Part shown: positions 1-9,167 of the stretch, one piece after another
Layout of the letters: each line of letters starts with the position of its first letter
How positions within the stretch are numbered: position 1 is the stretch's first letter
Assembly: GCA_017642885.1 (NCBI GenBank)
Contig: JAEPOM010000001.1
Coordinates: 310,001 to 374,000, forward strand
Direction of reading: 5' to 3'
Source: Henriciella sp.
Lineage (GTDB): Bacteria; Pseudomonadota; Alphaproteobacteria; Caulobacterales; Hyphomonadaceae
Length of the DNA: 64,000 nt
Notes under the pieces: model-generated
What the model saw: only the letters and a program-made list of their open reading frames with translations
Database searches by the model: none
What the model was told of the DNA's origin: nothing
Translations under genes and position numbers: made by a program

Positions 1-519
1 TGGTTCGAGGACATCCCGCCCGAAGAAGCAGACTTGGTGATCGATGTGAACGTGAAGGGCGTGGTCAATGGCGTCTACGCTGCACTGCCGCTCCTCAAGG
101 AAACCGAAAACGCCCGGATCGTAAACACAGCCTCAACCGCCGGAGTTGTTGGGTCACCGCGCCTCGCGGTCTACTCAGCAACCAAGTTTGCGGTGCGCGG
201 ACTCACCGAAGCGCTCGATGTAGAATTGTCAGGGCTCGGCATCCGCTGCACCAGCCTGATGCCATGGTTTATTGATACACCGATCCTGGACATGGGCGCG
301 ACCGAAGGGTCCAACGTCAAAATGGCGGATGAGATTCGTGACCAGGGCCAGGATGTGTATCCGGTCTCAGTTGCAGCCGAAACCGCCTGGGACGCCGCTC
401 ACGGCAAGGATGTGCATTACATGGCCGGTAAACGCGCCAAACAGGCGCGCTTCGCGGCCCGCTTTATGCCGGGGCGCATGAAGAAACAAATTTTGCAGGG
501 TTTGCCGAAGCGAGACTAA
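1..519 (+). CDS. Short-chain dehydrogenase/reductase, 5' end outside the window
   Basis: The reading frame is open from the first base, so this is the C-terminal part of a longer protein. The visible 172 residues carry the SDR NVKG block that packs against the coenzyme site, then an active-site YSATK sequence (the family Tyr-x3-Lys) preceded by the conserved serine region NTASTAG. The family uses NAD(P)H to reduce or oxidise a carbonyl or alcohol. The substrate cannot be told. The Rossmann glycine motif lies upstream of the window. The gene converges on the wall hydrolase with only six bases between the stops. Confidence 0.9.
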   Translation, partial: WFEDIPPEEADLVIDVNVKGVVNGVYAALPLLKETENARIVNTASTAGVVGSPRLAVYSATKFAVRGLTEALDVELSGLGIRCTSLMPWFIDTPILDMGATEGSNVKMADEIRDQGQDVYPVSVAAETAWDAAHGKDVHYMAGKRAKQARFAARFMPGRMKKQILQGLPKRD

Positions 520-525
520 GCGGCT

Positions 526-1575
526 TTAACCGCCGATCGCGTCGATCATCTGACGCGACTCAACCGCCTCAAGCGCCTGAGCGTTGAGGTCTGCAACGGT
601 CAGTTCAGTTTCAACAGGCGCGTCTGACGGTGTCAGAACTTCTGGCGTCTGTGCAACGGCTGCGTCAGCTGGCACCAGCGTGGTGACACCGGCCCGGCGC
701 TGAGCCAAGCGCGCCGCCTGACGAGCAGAGGCCACGGACCATTCGCCGCCGCGTGGGAAGCGGTAAAAGATGTGCGTTCCGATCTTGTTGGTCTTGATCA
801 GTCCGGAATTCCATACAGGGTTCACGTAAGTGGCGTGATAGTGCGTCGCCCCACCCGTCTTACCTTCATTCAGGTCCATGATCACGTGAGCCGCGATGGA
901 TTGGGCCTTTTGCCATTTTTCGCCGCGTGGCTGTTTGCTCATCGCGCCGTCACAGGTGAAGGTAAACTGACAACCGGTCGTGCGGGTCGCCCCTTGATAG
1001 ACAACATCGCAAACCGAGTTCGGATAACGATGATCTTTAACACGGTTCATGATGACTTCGGCAACGCCGAGCTGGCCCGAATACGTTTCGCTGCGGGCTT
1101 CGTAATAGATCGCGGTTGCCAGACATTCAGTCTGAGCCAGCATGTTTTCAGCTTCAGCGCGCTTTGGCACTTCCAATGAAACGACACTGCTGATCGCGGC
1201 TGCATCACGATCATAAGCGGCATAGCGGCTAAGCGCAGCACTCGGATCGCGTTGCAGCGAAAACTCGACCGTACGAAGCCATTCATGGCTCAACAGTTCA
1301 GACTGATCTGTTAGCGCCGAAGTGACTTCAATTTCTTCTTCGCGGATTTCCGCAAGTTGCGCGCTGCGATCACGGAATTGCTCAGCACTTTGCTGATCCG
1401 CGTTCACGGTCGAAATCATCGGCATTGCGAGCACAAATGCGCCAAAGCAGGATGCGCCGAGCGCACCATGCGTGAATTTCTTTCTCTGATGGGCCGATGT
1501 CTGCGCTTTCCACCAGCGCTGAATACGCGCGGTCAGTGAAGCGCCCGTCATCGGGTTGTTTGATACGTCGGTCAT
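526..1575 (-). CDS. SleB-type cell wall hydrolase with N-terminal membrane anchor
   Basis: This 349-residue protein has a Hydrolase_2 (SleB/CwlJ) domain at about residues 150-265. It begins CLATAIYYEARSE, whose glutamate (residue 159) is the probable catalytic acid, and continues with VAEVIMNRV and the GCQFTFTCDG cysteine region, all typical of the family. A hydrophobic stretch at about 37-58 is a probable single membrane segment, so the enzyme should face the periplasm, where the family cleaves peptidoglycan glycan strands. Residues 270-349 are a low-complexity Ala/Val/Glu-rich tail outside the domain. Alphaproteobacteria do not sporulate, so a role in wall remodelling is inferred. The gene has its own 373-base upstream region. 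Confidence 0.85.
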   Translation of the reverse strand: MTDVSNNPMTGASLTARIQRWWKAQTSAHQRKKFTHGALGASCFGAFVLAMPMISTVNADQQSAEQFRDRSAQLAEIREEEIEVTSALTDQSELLSHEWLRTVEFSLQRDPSAALSRYAAYDRDAAAISSVVSLEVPKRAEAENMLAQTECLATAIYYEARSETYSGQLGVAEVIMNRVKDHRYPNSVCDVVYQGATRTTGCQFTFTCDGAMSKQPRGEKWQKAQSIAAHVIMDLNEGKTGGATHYHATYVNPVWNSGLIKTNKIGTHIFYRFPRGGEWSVASARQAARLAQRRAGVTTLVPADAAVAQTPEVLTPSDAPVETELTVADLNAQALEAVESRQMIDAIGG

Positions 1576-1948
1576 CGTCGTCTTCTGGTCCCACCACTCT
1601 TGCAGGGTCTAAACTCTACAAGCGCCAAACTCTTCCTTTTTAACGCGGCCTTCTTGCCGTCATGGATTGCGTTCTTCCGTGCTGCATATTTCCTGCCAGC
1701 CTAGAAAATCAATTCTATTTTCTGTCAGAATTGTCCGATTTCTTATGTCCCAAGCGAGCTGAATGCGCCCTGAATTGGGGTCTTCACAGCGCCCGATAGC
1801 GCTAAATGGCGGGATTCATTGCAAAATCAAGACTTGGTTAACTCTTTTAACCCTGACGACGCGCGCAAGCATTGTTGCGTACAAGTCACAGTTCGAAAGA
1901 TCACAATTTGTTGCGATCTTGAAATGAATCGGCGTTTTTCAGTCTATG
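1576..1948. other. Intergenic region upstream of the wall hydrolase gene, no gene seen
   Basis: This 373-base region lies between two minus-strand genes, so it should hold the ppdK 3' end and the hydrolase promoter. I see no credible CDS or RNA gene. It contains several short perfect inverted repeats: two overlapping ones at 1703-1733 (listed separately), GGTTAA/TTAACC at 1836-1852, and AAGATC/GATCTT near 1898-1921. None is followed by a clear T-run. Confidence 0.6.
1703..1733. repeat. Two overlapping, mutually exclusive 7-bp inverted repeats
   Basis: AGAAAAT (1703-1709) is complementary to ATTTTCT (1717-1723). The 7 bases between them, CAATTCT (1710-1716), are themselves complementary to AGAATTG (1727-1733). 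The two hairpins cannot form together. This could be a protein-binding site or a structured leader, and function is unproven. It lies about 130-160 bases upstream of the wall hydrolase start. Confidence 0.5.
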
Positions 1949-4630
1949 TCAGTCCTGATTCAGGACGGCATGGGCCGCAGCCAGGCGCGCAATCGGCACC
2001 CGATAAGGTGAACAAGATACATAATCGAGTCCAATATTGTGACAGAAAATCACTGAAGCCGGGTCCCCGCCATGCTCCCCGCATATGCCGAGTTTGATGT
2101 CTGAACGGGTGCCCCGACCACGCTCAGCCGCCATGCGGACGAGTTCACCGACCCCGTCCTGATCGATCGTAACGAACGGGTCTTTCTCATAGATCCCTTG
2201 CTCCTCATAAGAGGTCAGGAACCGGCCCGCATCATCACGCGAAATGCCCAGTGTTGTCTGGGTCAGGTCGTTTGTACCGAACGAGAAGAACTCCGCCGTT
2301 TCAGCGATTTGCCCCGCCCGGAGCGCAGCGCGTGGCAGCTCAATCATCGTGCCGACCAGATAGTCCAACTTGCTGCCGGTCTCTGCGAAAACGGCCTTGG
2401 CCGCGTCATCAACGACCGCCTTCAGGATATCCAGCTCTTTGCGCGTACCGACCAGTGGGATCATCACCTCAGGCACTGGCTGAACGCCGGTATCCTTAGC
2501 GACCCGCACCGCGGCTTCGAATATGGCGCGCGCCTGCATCGCGTAGATCTCAGGATAGGTAATTCCAAGGCGGCAACCGCGATGCCCAAGCATCGGATTA
2601 CTTTCATGCAACGCGTCGGCCTGTGCCTTCAGCGCTTTCAGATTCATTCCGGACGAGGTCGCGACCTCCTGCATTTCCGCATCCGAGTGCGGCATGAACT
2701 CGTGCAATGGCGGATCGAGCAGCCGGATCGTGCAGGGCAGCTCGCCCATGATACGGAAAATCTCTTCAAAATCCGAACGTTGCATGGGCAGTAGCTTTTC
2801 AAGCGCGGCCTCACGCCCGTCTTTCGTCCCCGCCAGGATCATGCTGCGCACCACCGGAATCCGCTCCGCGTCGAAGAACATGTGCTCTGTGCGGCAGAGG
2901 CCAATGCCTTCTGCGCCGAACTCTTTCGCAACGTCTACATCCGCCGGTGTTTCCGCATTGGTGCGGACCCGGAGTTTGCGGACCTTGTCGGCCCAGCCCA
3001 TCAACAGGCCGAAATCACCAGACAGGTCTGGTTGCTGCATTTCGACTTCGCCGAACAGGACCTCGCCCTCTGCGCCGTCGACAGTGATGGTTTCGCCTTT
3101 TTTGATTTCCCGGCCACCGACACGGAACACGCCGGCCTCAGCATCGATCTGCAAGTTGCCAGCGCCGCAAACGCAGGGGCGTCCCATGCCGCGCGCCACA
3201 ACAGCTGCGTGCGAGGTCATCCCGCCGCGCGCTGTGACGATCGCCCGGGCCGCGTGCATGCCGTGAATATCTTCCGGGCTGGTTTCGACGCGGACGAGAA
3301 TCACCGCGCGGCCGGCTTCGGCCAGATGCGCAGCCTCATTGGAGTCGAACACAACCTGGCCGACGGCTGCACCGGGGCTCGCCGGGAGGCCTTTGACGAT
3401 GACGTCACGCTTGGCATTCGGCGAAATCGTCGGGTGAAGCAACTGGTCCAGCTGCGCCGGCTCTAGGCGCAAAATGGCTTCTTCTTCGCTGATCAGCCCT
3501 TCCTGGGCCATGTCGACGGCAATCTTTAGCGCTGCCGCTGCAGTCCGCTTGCCGTTTCGGGTTTGCAGCATGTAGAGCGTCCCATCTTCGACGGTAAACT
3601 CGATATCCTGCATGTCGCGATAGTGGGCTTCCAGCGTGTCCGCGACGTCGGTCAGCTGCTTATAGACAACCGGCATGACTTCTTCGAGCGGAGCCTCGTC
3701 GGATTTCAACTCATCCGCGCGCGCTCGGCTGATCGGAGCGGGTGTTCGAATGCCGGCGACGACGTCTTCACCCTGCGCGTTGGTCAGGAACTCGCCATAG
3801 AATGTATTGCCGCCGGTTGATGGATCGCGGGTGAAAGCCACACCAGTTGCCGACGTCTCGCCCATGTTTCCGAACACCATGGACTGGACGTTCACGGCAG
3901 TGCCCCATTCGGCGGGAATGTCATTCAGCTTGCGATATAGGATCGCGCGATCATTCATCCACGATCCGAAGACCGCGCCGATCGCGCCCCAGAGCTGCTC
4001 ACGCGCATCATCCGGAAATGGCTTGCCCAGTTTGTCGCGAACCGCGTCCTTGTACTGGCTGACAATCTCTTTCCAGTCCGCCGCTTCCATCTCAGTGTCG
4101 AGTTCGAAGCCCTGGCTGTCTTTATAGTCGTCGAGAATATACTCGAATGTGTCATGGCGCAGGCCGAGCACGACATTGGAATACATCTGGATGAAACGGC
4201 GATAGCTGTCATAGGCGAAGCGCTCGCCTGCCTTCGCGGCGAGACCCTGTACAGTCACTTCAGAGAGACCGAGGTTCAGCACCGTATCCATCATTCCGGG
4301 CATTGAAGCGCGGGCCCCGGACCGGACCGAGACTAGCAGCGGATTGCCCGCATCGCCGAAGACTTTACCGGTTTTCTGCTCCAGCGCCTTCAGCGCCTCA
4401 TCGACCTCGGCATCAAGGCCTTCAGGATAAGCTTCTTCAAGATCATAATACGCGGTGCAGACTTCAGTGGTCAGCGTAAATCCTGGCGGGACAGGCAGGC
4501 CAAGGCTCGCCATTTCAGCGAGGTTGGCGCCTTTTCCGCCCAGCAGATTCTTCATCGAAGCGCCGCCATCAGAACTTCCGCCGCCAAAAGAATAGACCCA
4601 TTTGGTGTCTGCGTTTGCGCCATCAGCCAT
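1949..4630 (-). CDS. ppdK: Pyruvate, phosphate dikinase
   Basis: PPDK interconverts pyruvate + ATP + Pi and phosphoenolpyruvate + AMP + PPi in the cytoplasm, linking glycolysis and gluconeogenesis. The N-terminal nucleotide domain shows GGKGANLAEMA. The central swivelling domain has the phosphohistidine motif GGMTSHAAVVARGMGRPC. The C-terminal PEP/pyruvate barrel has the catalytic-cysteine region GICGEHGGDP and FGTNDLTQ. The length of 893 residues is normal. The ATG at 4630 is chosen over an in-frame start 25 codons upstream because GAGGAG lies about 8 bases before it and the family begins near MADG..KWVYSFGGG. Confidence 0.97.
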   Translation of the reverse strand: MADGANADTKWVYSFGGGSSDGGASMKNLLGGKGANLAEMASLGLPVPPGFTLTTEVCTAYYDLEEAYPEGLDAEVDEALKALEQKTGKVFGDAGNPLLVSVRSGARASMPGMMDTVLNLGLSEVTVQGLAAKAGERFAYDSYRRFIQMYSNVVLGLRHDTFEYILDDYKDSQGFELDTEMEAADWKEIVSQYKDAVRDKLGKPFPDDAREQLWGAIGAVFGSWMNDRAILYRKLNDIPAEWGTAVNVQSMVFGNMGETSATGVAFTRDPSTGGNTFYGEFLTNAQGEDVVAGIRTPAPISRARADELKSDEAPLEEVMPVVYKQLTDVADTLEAHYRDMQDIEFTVEDGTLYMLQTRNGKRTAAAALKIAVDMAQEGLISEEEAILRLEPAQLDQLLHPTISPNAKRDVIVKGLPASPGAAVGQVVFDSNEAAHLAEAGRAVILVRVETSPEDIHGMHAARAIVTARGGMTSHAAVVARGMGRPCVCGAGNLQIDAEAGVFRVGGREIKKGETITVDGAEGEVLFGEVEMQQPDLSGDFGLLMGWADKVRKLRVRTNAETPADVDVAKEFGAEGIGLCRTEHMFFDAERIPVVRSMILAGTKDGREAALEKLLPMQRSDFEEIFRIMGELPCTIRLLDPPLHEFMPHSDAEMQEVATSSGMNLKALKAQADALHESNPMLGHRGCRLGITYPEIYAMQARAIFEAAVRVAKDTGVQPVPEVMIPLVGTRKELDILKAVVDDAAKAVFAETGSKLDYLVGTMIELPRAALRAGQIAETAEFFSFGTNDLTQTTLGISRDDAGRFLTSYEEQGIYEKDPFVTIDQDGVGELVRMAAERGRGTRSDIKLGICGEHGGDPASVIFCHNIGLDYVSCSPYRVPIARLAAAHAVLNQD

Positions 4631-4954
4631 TGTATGAACTCCTCGATTCCCACTCGGAATGCGCCGACACTTCTGCCGGGACTCTATTGGAAAGCCAAGC
4701 GCCATGGTTGGCGCTGAGAATCAAGACGTCATTTCGTCTGATTACGCTGTCACCGAACAAACATGCCTTATCTGGGCTGAATCGACCTGAATTTAGCATA
4801 ATCTTGTTGCTGCGCTGCAACATGAATCAAACCCAACAGATCGCCTCATGCGCTGTTCACTCTGCATCTCGCACAATCGTGAAACGTTTTTGAGATGTAA
4901 CGATAATGACGCGTCTTAGAATCAAAGCACAATACGCTTCGAAAGGCTGGGCTG
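4631..4954. other. Intergenic region upstream of ppdK and a small plus-strand gene
   Basis: This 324-base, relatively AT-rich stretch lies between the divergent starts of ppdK (minus) and the 35-codon membrane ORF (plus). It should therefore hold both promoters. No convincing CDS, RNA gene or long palindrome was seen. The repeated use of TTGTTGCTGC/GCTGCAAC near 4803-4820 gives a short imperfect inverted repeat. Confidence 0.5.
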
Positions 4955-5062
4955 ATGTTAAAACTAAGACTACGGGACCTGGTGTCCCTCACCACGCTTG
5001 CCGGGCTGAGCGCGATTGCACTCTGTCTCGTACTGGTGACCGATCCTTCGCTGTTGGGCTAG
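4955..5062 (+). CDS. Putative 35-residue single-span membrane protein
   Basis: An ATG at 4955 opens a 35-codon frame ending at 5062, directly abutting the glyS stop on the other strand. The product begins MLKLRLRDLVSLT, a basic amphipathic head. It continues with about 18 hydrophobic residues (LAGLSAIALCLVLV) and ends TDPSLLG. This is the pattern of a small inner-membrane protein with its N-terminus inside. A weak GAAAGG lies about 9 bases upstream. No known family is recognised. The case rests on the membrane-like composition and the fit between ppdK and glyS. It could be a chance frame. Confidence 0.45.
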   Translation: MLKLRLRDLVSLTTLAGLSAIALCLVLVTDPSLLG

Positions 5063-7132
5063 CTAGCCCTCAATCTTGCTGAAATCGGCCACTGTGCCGA
5101 TGGCTTCGCGCATCATGTTGAGCAGGTTCAGCCGGTTCTCGCGAATGCCAGAATCGTCAGCATTCACCATCACGCTGTCCGGACCATCGAAGAACGCGTC
5201 GACCGGCGCACGCAAGCTGGCCAGCGCGGACATGGCTGCGGCGAAGTCTTCCTGTTCGAGCGCAGTCTTGGCGGCGCTCGATGCCGATACCACGGCTTTA
5301 TGTAGGGCAGTCTCGGCTTTTGCAGAGAGTTTCGCCGCGTCGACACCGCCGTCATAAGCGCGCTTGTCCTTCTTTTCCTCGGCGCGAAGAATGTTGGCTG
5401 CGCGCTTATACCCTGCCAGCAGATTCACCCCGTCTTCGGAGTCGAGGAAAGCCGCCAGCGCTTCGACGCGCTTTACGATCAGGACAAGGTCATCCTCCCC
5501 AAGCGCGAACACGGCATCGATCAGATCATGCCGCTGCCCCTGGTCACGGAGGTATTGTTTGAGGCGGTCCGCGAAAAACTCCGCGAGTGCATTTACGTCC
5601 GCGAACGAACTCGCAATTTCGAAATTTGCGGTTTGCGCCGCTGCTCGAATGGGCAACCGAACCCCACTCTCTAACACAATCCGAACCACACCCAGCGCGG
5701 CGCGGCGCAAAGCAAACGGATCCTTGGATCCCGTCGGCTTTTCATCAATCGCCCAAAAGCCAACCAGCGTGTCGAGCTTATCGGCCAGCGCCACCGCAAT
5801 ACTCACGGGCTCCGTTGGCACAGCATCAGAAGGACCTTGTGGCTTGTAGTGATCGCGAATGGCGTCCGCGACCCGCGCGTCTTCACCCGCTTCAATCCCG
5901 TAATAGCGCCCCATCACACCTTGCAGTTCGGGAAACTCGTACACCATTTCCGAGACCAGATCCGCCTTGGCGAGACGCGCGGCGCGTTCAGCAAGATCGG
6001 CATCAGCACCGACTGCCGGTGCCAGCTCGCGCGCCAGGGCAGCCACGCGGTCCACTTTGTCAGCAATCGTGCCGAGCTCTTTCTTGAAGTCGATCTTGCC
6101 AAGCTTTGGCGCCATCGCGTCGAGCCCGGTCTTCTTGTCATTCTCCCAGAAGAAGCGGCCATCTTCGAGACGCGCCGACAGGACTTTCCGGTTACCCGCC
6201 GCAATCGCTTTGCCGCCATCTGCCGCGTCGATATTTGCGACAACAACGAAATTGGGAGCGAGCGTTCCTGTCTTTGGGTCGCGCACCGCAAAATACTTCT
6301 GGTGCGTACGCATCGAGAGCTGGATCACTTCGGGCGGCAATTCGAGGAAAGCTGGATCCATCTCACCGAGGATCACCATCGGCCATTCGGCGAGGCCGAC
6401 AACTTCTTCCAGCAAACCTTTGTCTTCGACCAGCTCTAGGCCGGCCTTCTTGCAGATGGCTCCGGCTTCTTTTTCGATTTTCTCGCGCCGCGCATCGCGC
6501 GTCAGCAGGACATGACCCTTTCCAGAGAGCTGAGCGACATAATCGTCGACGCCCGTGATCTTGAACGGTCCACGGCCATGCACGCGGTGGCCTTCGGTTT
6601 CATCGCCGCTGGCAATACCATCGACTTCAAACGGAACGACCTTGCCATCAAACAGGCAGACAATGCGCTGCAAAGGGCGCACCCAGCGCATCTCGCCGCG
6701 GCCGGTGCGCATTGATTTTGGCCAATGAAAATTGCGCATGATGTCAGGGATCAGTTCAGACACGATGTCCGGCGTCGCCCGTCCCGGCACCGTGCGTTTG
6801 GCGACATAGAAATCGCCTTTCTTGGGATCGGACCGCACCTCGGCTTCATCGATGGAGCTGAGACCTGCGCCGCGCAGGAAGCCCTCGACCGCCTTGTCCG
6901 GCGCGCCAACCTTGGGACCTTTACGCTCCTCGGTCACATCATCTGACCCGGCGGGGACGCCCTCACAGACGACGGCCAGACGCCGCGGTCCGGACATGGA
7001 CGCGGCTTTCTCAACGCCGAGCCCGGCCTCGCGCAGCCCCTTCAGGACTGCATCCTGGAGGTCACGCTCCGCCTTGGCCTGCATGCGTGCAGGAATTTCT
7101 TCGCAGAAAATTTCGAGGAAAAGTTCAGCCAT
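5063..7132 (-). CDS. glyS: Glycine--tRNA ligase beta subunit
   Basis: This is the beta chain of the bacterial alpha2beta2 glycyl-tRNA synthetase, which charges tRNA-Gly in the cytoplasm. The beta chain provides the tRNA-binding parts. The 689-residue length is normal. Recognisable blocks are the N-terminal FLEIFCEEIPARM, the B3/4-like VRPLQRIVCLFDGKVVPF, PPEVIQLSMRTHQKYF, and the HD-like LADKLDTLVGFWAIDEKPTGSKDPFALRR. The alpha subunit is encoded upstream on the same strand (8194-9096), with three small genes between the two, an insertion relative to the usual adjacent glyQ-glyS order. Confidence 0.97.
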   Translation of the reverse strand: MAELFLEIFCEEIPARMQAKAERDLQDAVLKGLREAGLGVEKAASMSGPRRLAVVCEGVPAGSDDVTEERKGPKVGAPDKAVEGFLRGAGLSSIDEAEVRSDPKKGDFYVAKRTVPGRATPDIVSELIPDIMRNFHWPKSMRTGRGEMRWVRPLQRIVCLFDGKVVPFEVDGIASGDETEGHRVHGRGPFKITGVDDYVAQLSGKGHVLLTRDARREKIEKEAGAICKKAGLELVEDKGLLEEVVGLAEWPMVILGEMDPAFLELPPEVIQLSMRTHQKYFAVRDPKTGTLAPNFVVVANIDAADGGKAIAAGNRKVLSARLEDGRFFWENDKKTGLDAMAPKLGKIDFKKELGTIADKVDRVAALARELAPAVGADADLAERAARLAKADLVSEMVYEFPELQGVMGRYYGIEAGEDARVADAIRDHYKPQGPSDAVPTEPVSIAVALADKLDTLVGFWAIDEKPTGSKDPFALRRAALGVVRIVLESGVRLPIRAAAQTANFEIASSFADVNALAEFFADRLKQYLRDQGQRHDLIDAVFALGEDDLVLIVKRVEALAAFLDSEDGVNLLAGYKRAANILRAEEKKDKRAYDGGVDAAKLSAKAETALHKAVVSASSAAKTALEQEDFAAAMSALASLRAPVDAFFDGPDSVMVNADDSGIRENRLNLLNMMREAIGTVADFSKIEG

Positions 7133-7155
7133 ATCAGCCCAATAAGTGTCGTGTT

Positions 7156-7395
7156 TTAAAGATTGTTATGTGCGCCATCGCACAGCGGTGCTTTGCCGGT
7201 TCTTTTGCAAGCGCAGGAGAAGACTTTGCCAGTCTTCGGCGCTTCCCAGCCTTGGGGAATGAAATCCGTGTCCTTGTGCGAGCCGTCGCAGAACGGTTGA
7301 TTGGCCGAGCGTCCACAGGCGCACCACCAGTACATCTTGCCTTCTTCGACCTCGACCGCAATCGGTTCGGTTCCGCCAACTTCTGGGTCTGCCAT
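7156..7395 (-). CDS. Double CDGSH iron-sulfur protein
   Basis: This 79-residue protein has two CDGSH-type [2Fe-2S] sites. The first reads CACGRSANQPFCDGSH and the second CACKRTGKAPLCDGAH. Each gives the Cys3-His1 ligand set of the family (C-x-C, then CDG[S/A]H). Tandem CDGSH proteins without a membrane anchor are known in bacteria, where they bind two 2Fe-2S clusters. Their roles in redox or cluster transfer remain loosely defined. The start codon overlaps the upstream cupin stop by one base (TGATG), so the two are probably translated together. Confidence 0.9.
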   Translation of the reverse strand: MADPEVGGTEPIAVEVEEGKMYWWCACGRSANQPFCDGSHKDTDFIPQGWEAPKTGKVFSCACKRTGKAPLCDGAHNNL

Positions 7396-7760
7396 CAGAT
7401 CTCCTCCAAATCCTTCACAGTAAAATCACTCTCCGCGCCATCGCCGGTATTCACCGTTGTCATAGGCTCGAGCAGGACAACATGACACTCATCTCCGACA
7501 GCGCCAGGGCGATGCTCGATGCCGCGCGGGACGATGATAAACTCGCCCGCCTCGACAATCTCTTCGCGGTCCCGGAAAGCCATGCGCATTGATCCTTTTA
7601 CCACAAGGAAGAGCTCGTCTTCCTCGTCGTGGGAGTGCCACTGAAAGTCGCCGCGAAACTTGGCGAGCTTCAGATGCATATCATTCACCTGCCCGGCAAT
7701 TTTCGGCGTCCAGGCCGCATCGAACAAATCAAATTTCTCAGCGAGATTCACTTTGGTCAT
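7395..7760 (-). CDS. Small cupin-domain protein
   Basis: This 121-residue single-domain cupin carries metal-site motif 1 in the form HWHSHDEEDELFLVVKG, with His and Glu ligands (the first residues here read FQWHSHDEEDE). Motif 2 is near GEFIIVPRGIEHRPGA. Proteins of this pattern bind a divalent metal. The activity (isomerase, dioxygenase or ligand sensor) cannot be assigned from the sequence. It starts inside the stop of the upstream lipoprotein gene (ATGA overlap) and overlaps the CDGSH gene by one base, so it sits in the middle of a tightly coupled three-gene run between glyQ and glyS. Confidence 0.88.
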   Translation of the reverse strand: MTKVNLAEKFDLFDAAWTPKIAGQVNDMHLKLAKFRGDFQWHSHDEEDELFLVVKGSMRMAFRDREEIVEAGEFIIVPRGIEHRPGAVGDECHVVLLEPMTTVNTGDGAESDFTVKDLEEI

Positions 7761-8197
7761 GGCAGTGGATCCTCATGATACTGATCGCGGAGATTGGGGA
7801 TCTCAGCGTCCGTCATGTCGAACATCGCTCGCCGGGTGAAGCCGCCGCGATACCGCTCACCATCCGTGAAACGCCAGTCGGCAATGTCCGCCGTGAGAAA
7901 AGGCACTTCAGACCCGCCAGAGGTTTCGCCGATGAAACCTGTAAACTCGCGCCGAATATTGCGCAGCTCTTCATAGTCGCGGCCATAGGCGCTGGACGGC
8001 ATGATCACCGTGACGCGGAAATCGGAATAAGCCTCATTGTCGCTCTGCCAGGCCTGGAAGAAGATCGGCAAGGCCTGCCGCGCTTCGCTGACCGCGTTCT
8101 GCACGCCGCGATCCTTGTAGAGCGCCGGAGAGCCTGGTGTCGGACTGCAGCCGGCAATCGCCAGGACCAAAAGAACAAGAGCGCCGCGCCGGATCAT
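7757..8197 (-). CDS. DUF2314 lipoprotein
   Basis: Starting at the ATG at 8197 the protein is 146 residues: [17 protein letters not shown] gives a lipoprotein signal with a lipobox cysteine. This start overlaps the glyQ stop (ATGA). The in-frame start 11 codons upstream would spoil the signal peptide. The mature part resembles DUF2314: an [12 protein letters not shown] helix, a V-rich strand and a closing [21 protein letters not shown] block, like the family's 'I-x-DWM...G...GGYT' end. The function of DUF2314 is unknown. The predicted location is the periplasmic face of a membrane. Confidence 0.8.
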   Translation of the reverse strand: MIRRGALVLLVLAIAGCSPTPGSPALYKDRGVQNAVSEARQALPIFFQAWQSDNEAYSDFRVTVIMPSSAYGRDYEELRNIRREFTGFIGETSGGSEVPFLTADIADWRFTDGERYRGGFTRRAMFDMTDAEIPNLRDQYHEDPLP

Positions 8198-9096
8198 GCC
8201 TCGGCTCTCTCCGCTTCCTGCGTCGCCCATTGCTCCGCCGCACCGCGTGCGAGATCGCGAACACGGCCGATAAAGGCCTGGCGTTCCGTCGGCGAAATCG
8301 CACCGCGCGCATCAATCAGGTTGAACACATGGCTGGCTTTGAGTGCAAAATCGTAAGCTGGCAGTGGTTTCCCAGCGGCGCGCAGGGCGTTGGACTGGCT
8401 CTCACAATCGCTGAACCAGCGCTGCAGCATTTCAACGTCGGAATGTTCGAAATTAAACGCCGATTGCTGACGCTCATTTTCAATAAAGACATCACCATAA
8501 GATAGCGGAGTTTCGCTGTCGGGCGCGTTGAAGGGCAGATCGTAGACATTGTCCACGCCGAACACATACATGGCGAGGCGTTCCAGGCCGTAGGTCAGCT
8601 CGCCGGAGACCGGGAAAACATCGAGCCCGCCAACTTGCTGGAAATATGTGTACTGGCTGACTTCCATGCCGTCGCACCAGACCTCCCAGCCGAGCCCCCA
8701 GGCCCCGACTGTCGGGTTTTCCCAATCATCTTCGACGAAGCGAATATCGTGCACCATCGGATCGATGCCGATCTCGTAGAGCGAGTTCAGGTAGAGATCC
8801 TGCAGGTTCTTCGGATTGGGCTTCAGAATGACCTGGAACTGGTAATAGTGCCCGAGCCGCATCGGGTTCTCGCCATAGCGCGCATCGGCTGGACGCCGCG
8901 AGGGTTGCACATAGGCTGCGCGCCAGTCTTTCGGGCCAAGCGCCCGGAGCACCGTCGCCGGATGCAAGGTCCCGGCCCCGACTTCCATGTCGTATGGCTG
9001 CAGGATCGCGCAGCCCTGCTCGGCCCAGTAATTCTGGAGGCGCAGGATCAATGCCTGGAAGGAGTTTGGTTTATCGCGTGCGACGGGTGCGGTCAT
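8194..9096 (-). CDS. glyQ: Glycine--tRNA ligase alpha subunit
   Basis: This is the catalytic alpha chain of bacterial class II glycyl-tRNA synthetase. The start at 9096 gives [31 protein letters not shown], matching the family N-terminus and its normal length of 300 residues. An in-frame start 40 codons upstream has no family support. Conserved blocks include [22 protein letters not shown], the class II motif region [19 protein letters not shown], and GLERLAMYV. The reading frame ends in an ATGA overlap with the DUF2314 lipoprotein, so expression of glyQ, the three small genes and glyS is probably linked. Confidence 0.97.
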   Translation of the reverse strand: MTAPVARDKPNSFQALILRLQNYWAEQGCAILQPYDMEVGAGTLHPATVLRALGPKDWRAAYVQPSRRPADARYGENPMRLGHYYQFQVILKPNPKNLQDLYLNSLYEIGIDPMVHDIRFVEDDWENPTVGAWGLGWEVWCDGMEVSQYTYFQQVGGLDVFPVSGELTYGLERLAMYVFGVDNVYDLPFNAPDSETPLSYGDVFIENERQQSAFNFEHSDVEMLQRWFSDCESQSNALRAAGKPLPAYDFALKASHVFNLIDARGAISPTERQAFIGRVRDLARGAAEQWATQEAERAEA

Positions 9097-9167
9097 GGTT
9101 TGCGGCCCATAAAACTTATGCGCTCCGCCTACCCCCGTCTGGCCGTCGGGGCAACCATTCGGTGCGC

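Noticed and set aside
1836-1852. TTAA repeats that might be a CtrA site
   Set aside because: The spacing between TTAA halves is 5 rather than 7, so it does not match the CtrA consensus. The perfect inverted repeat remains.
4756-4870. Possible LexA box upstream of the 35-codon membrane ORF
   Set aside because: GAAC and GTTC words occur, but none is paired at a 7-base spacing.
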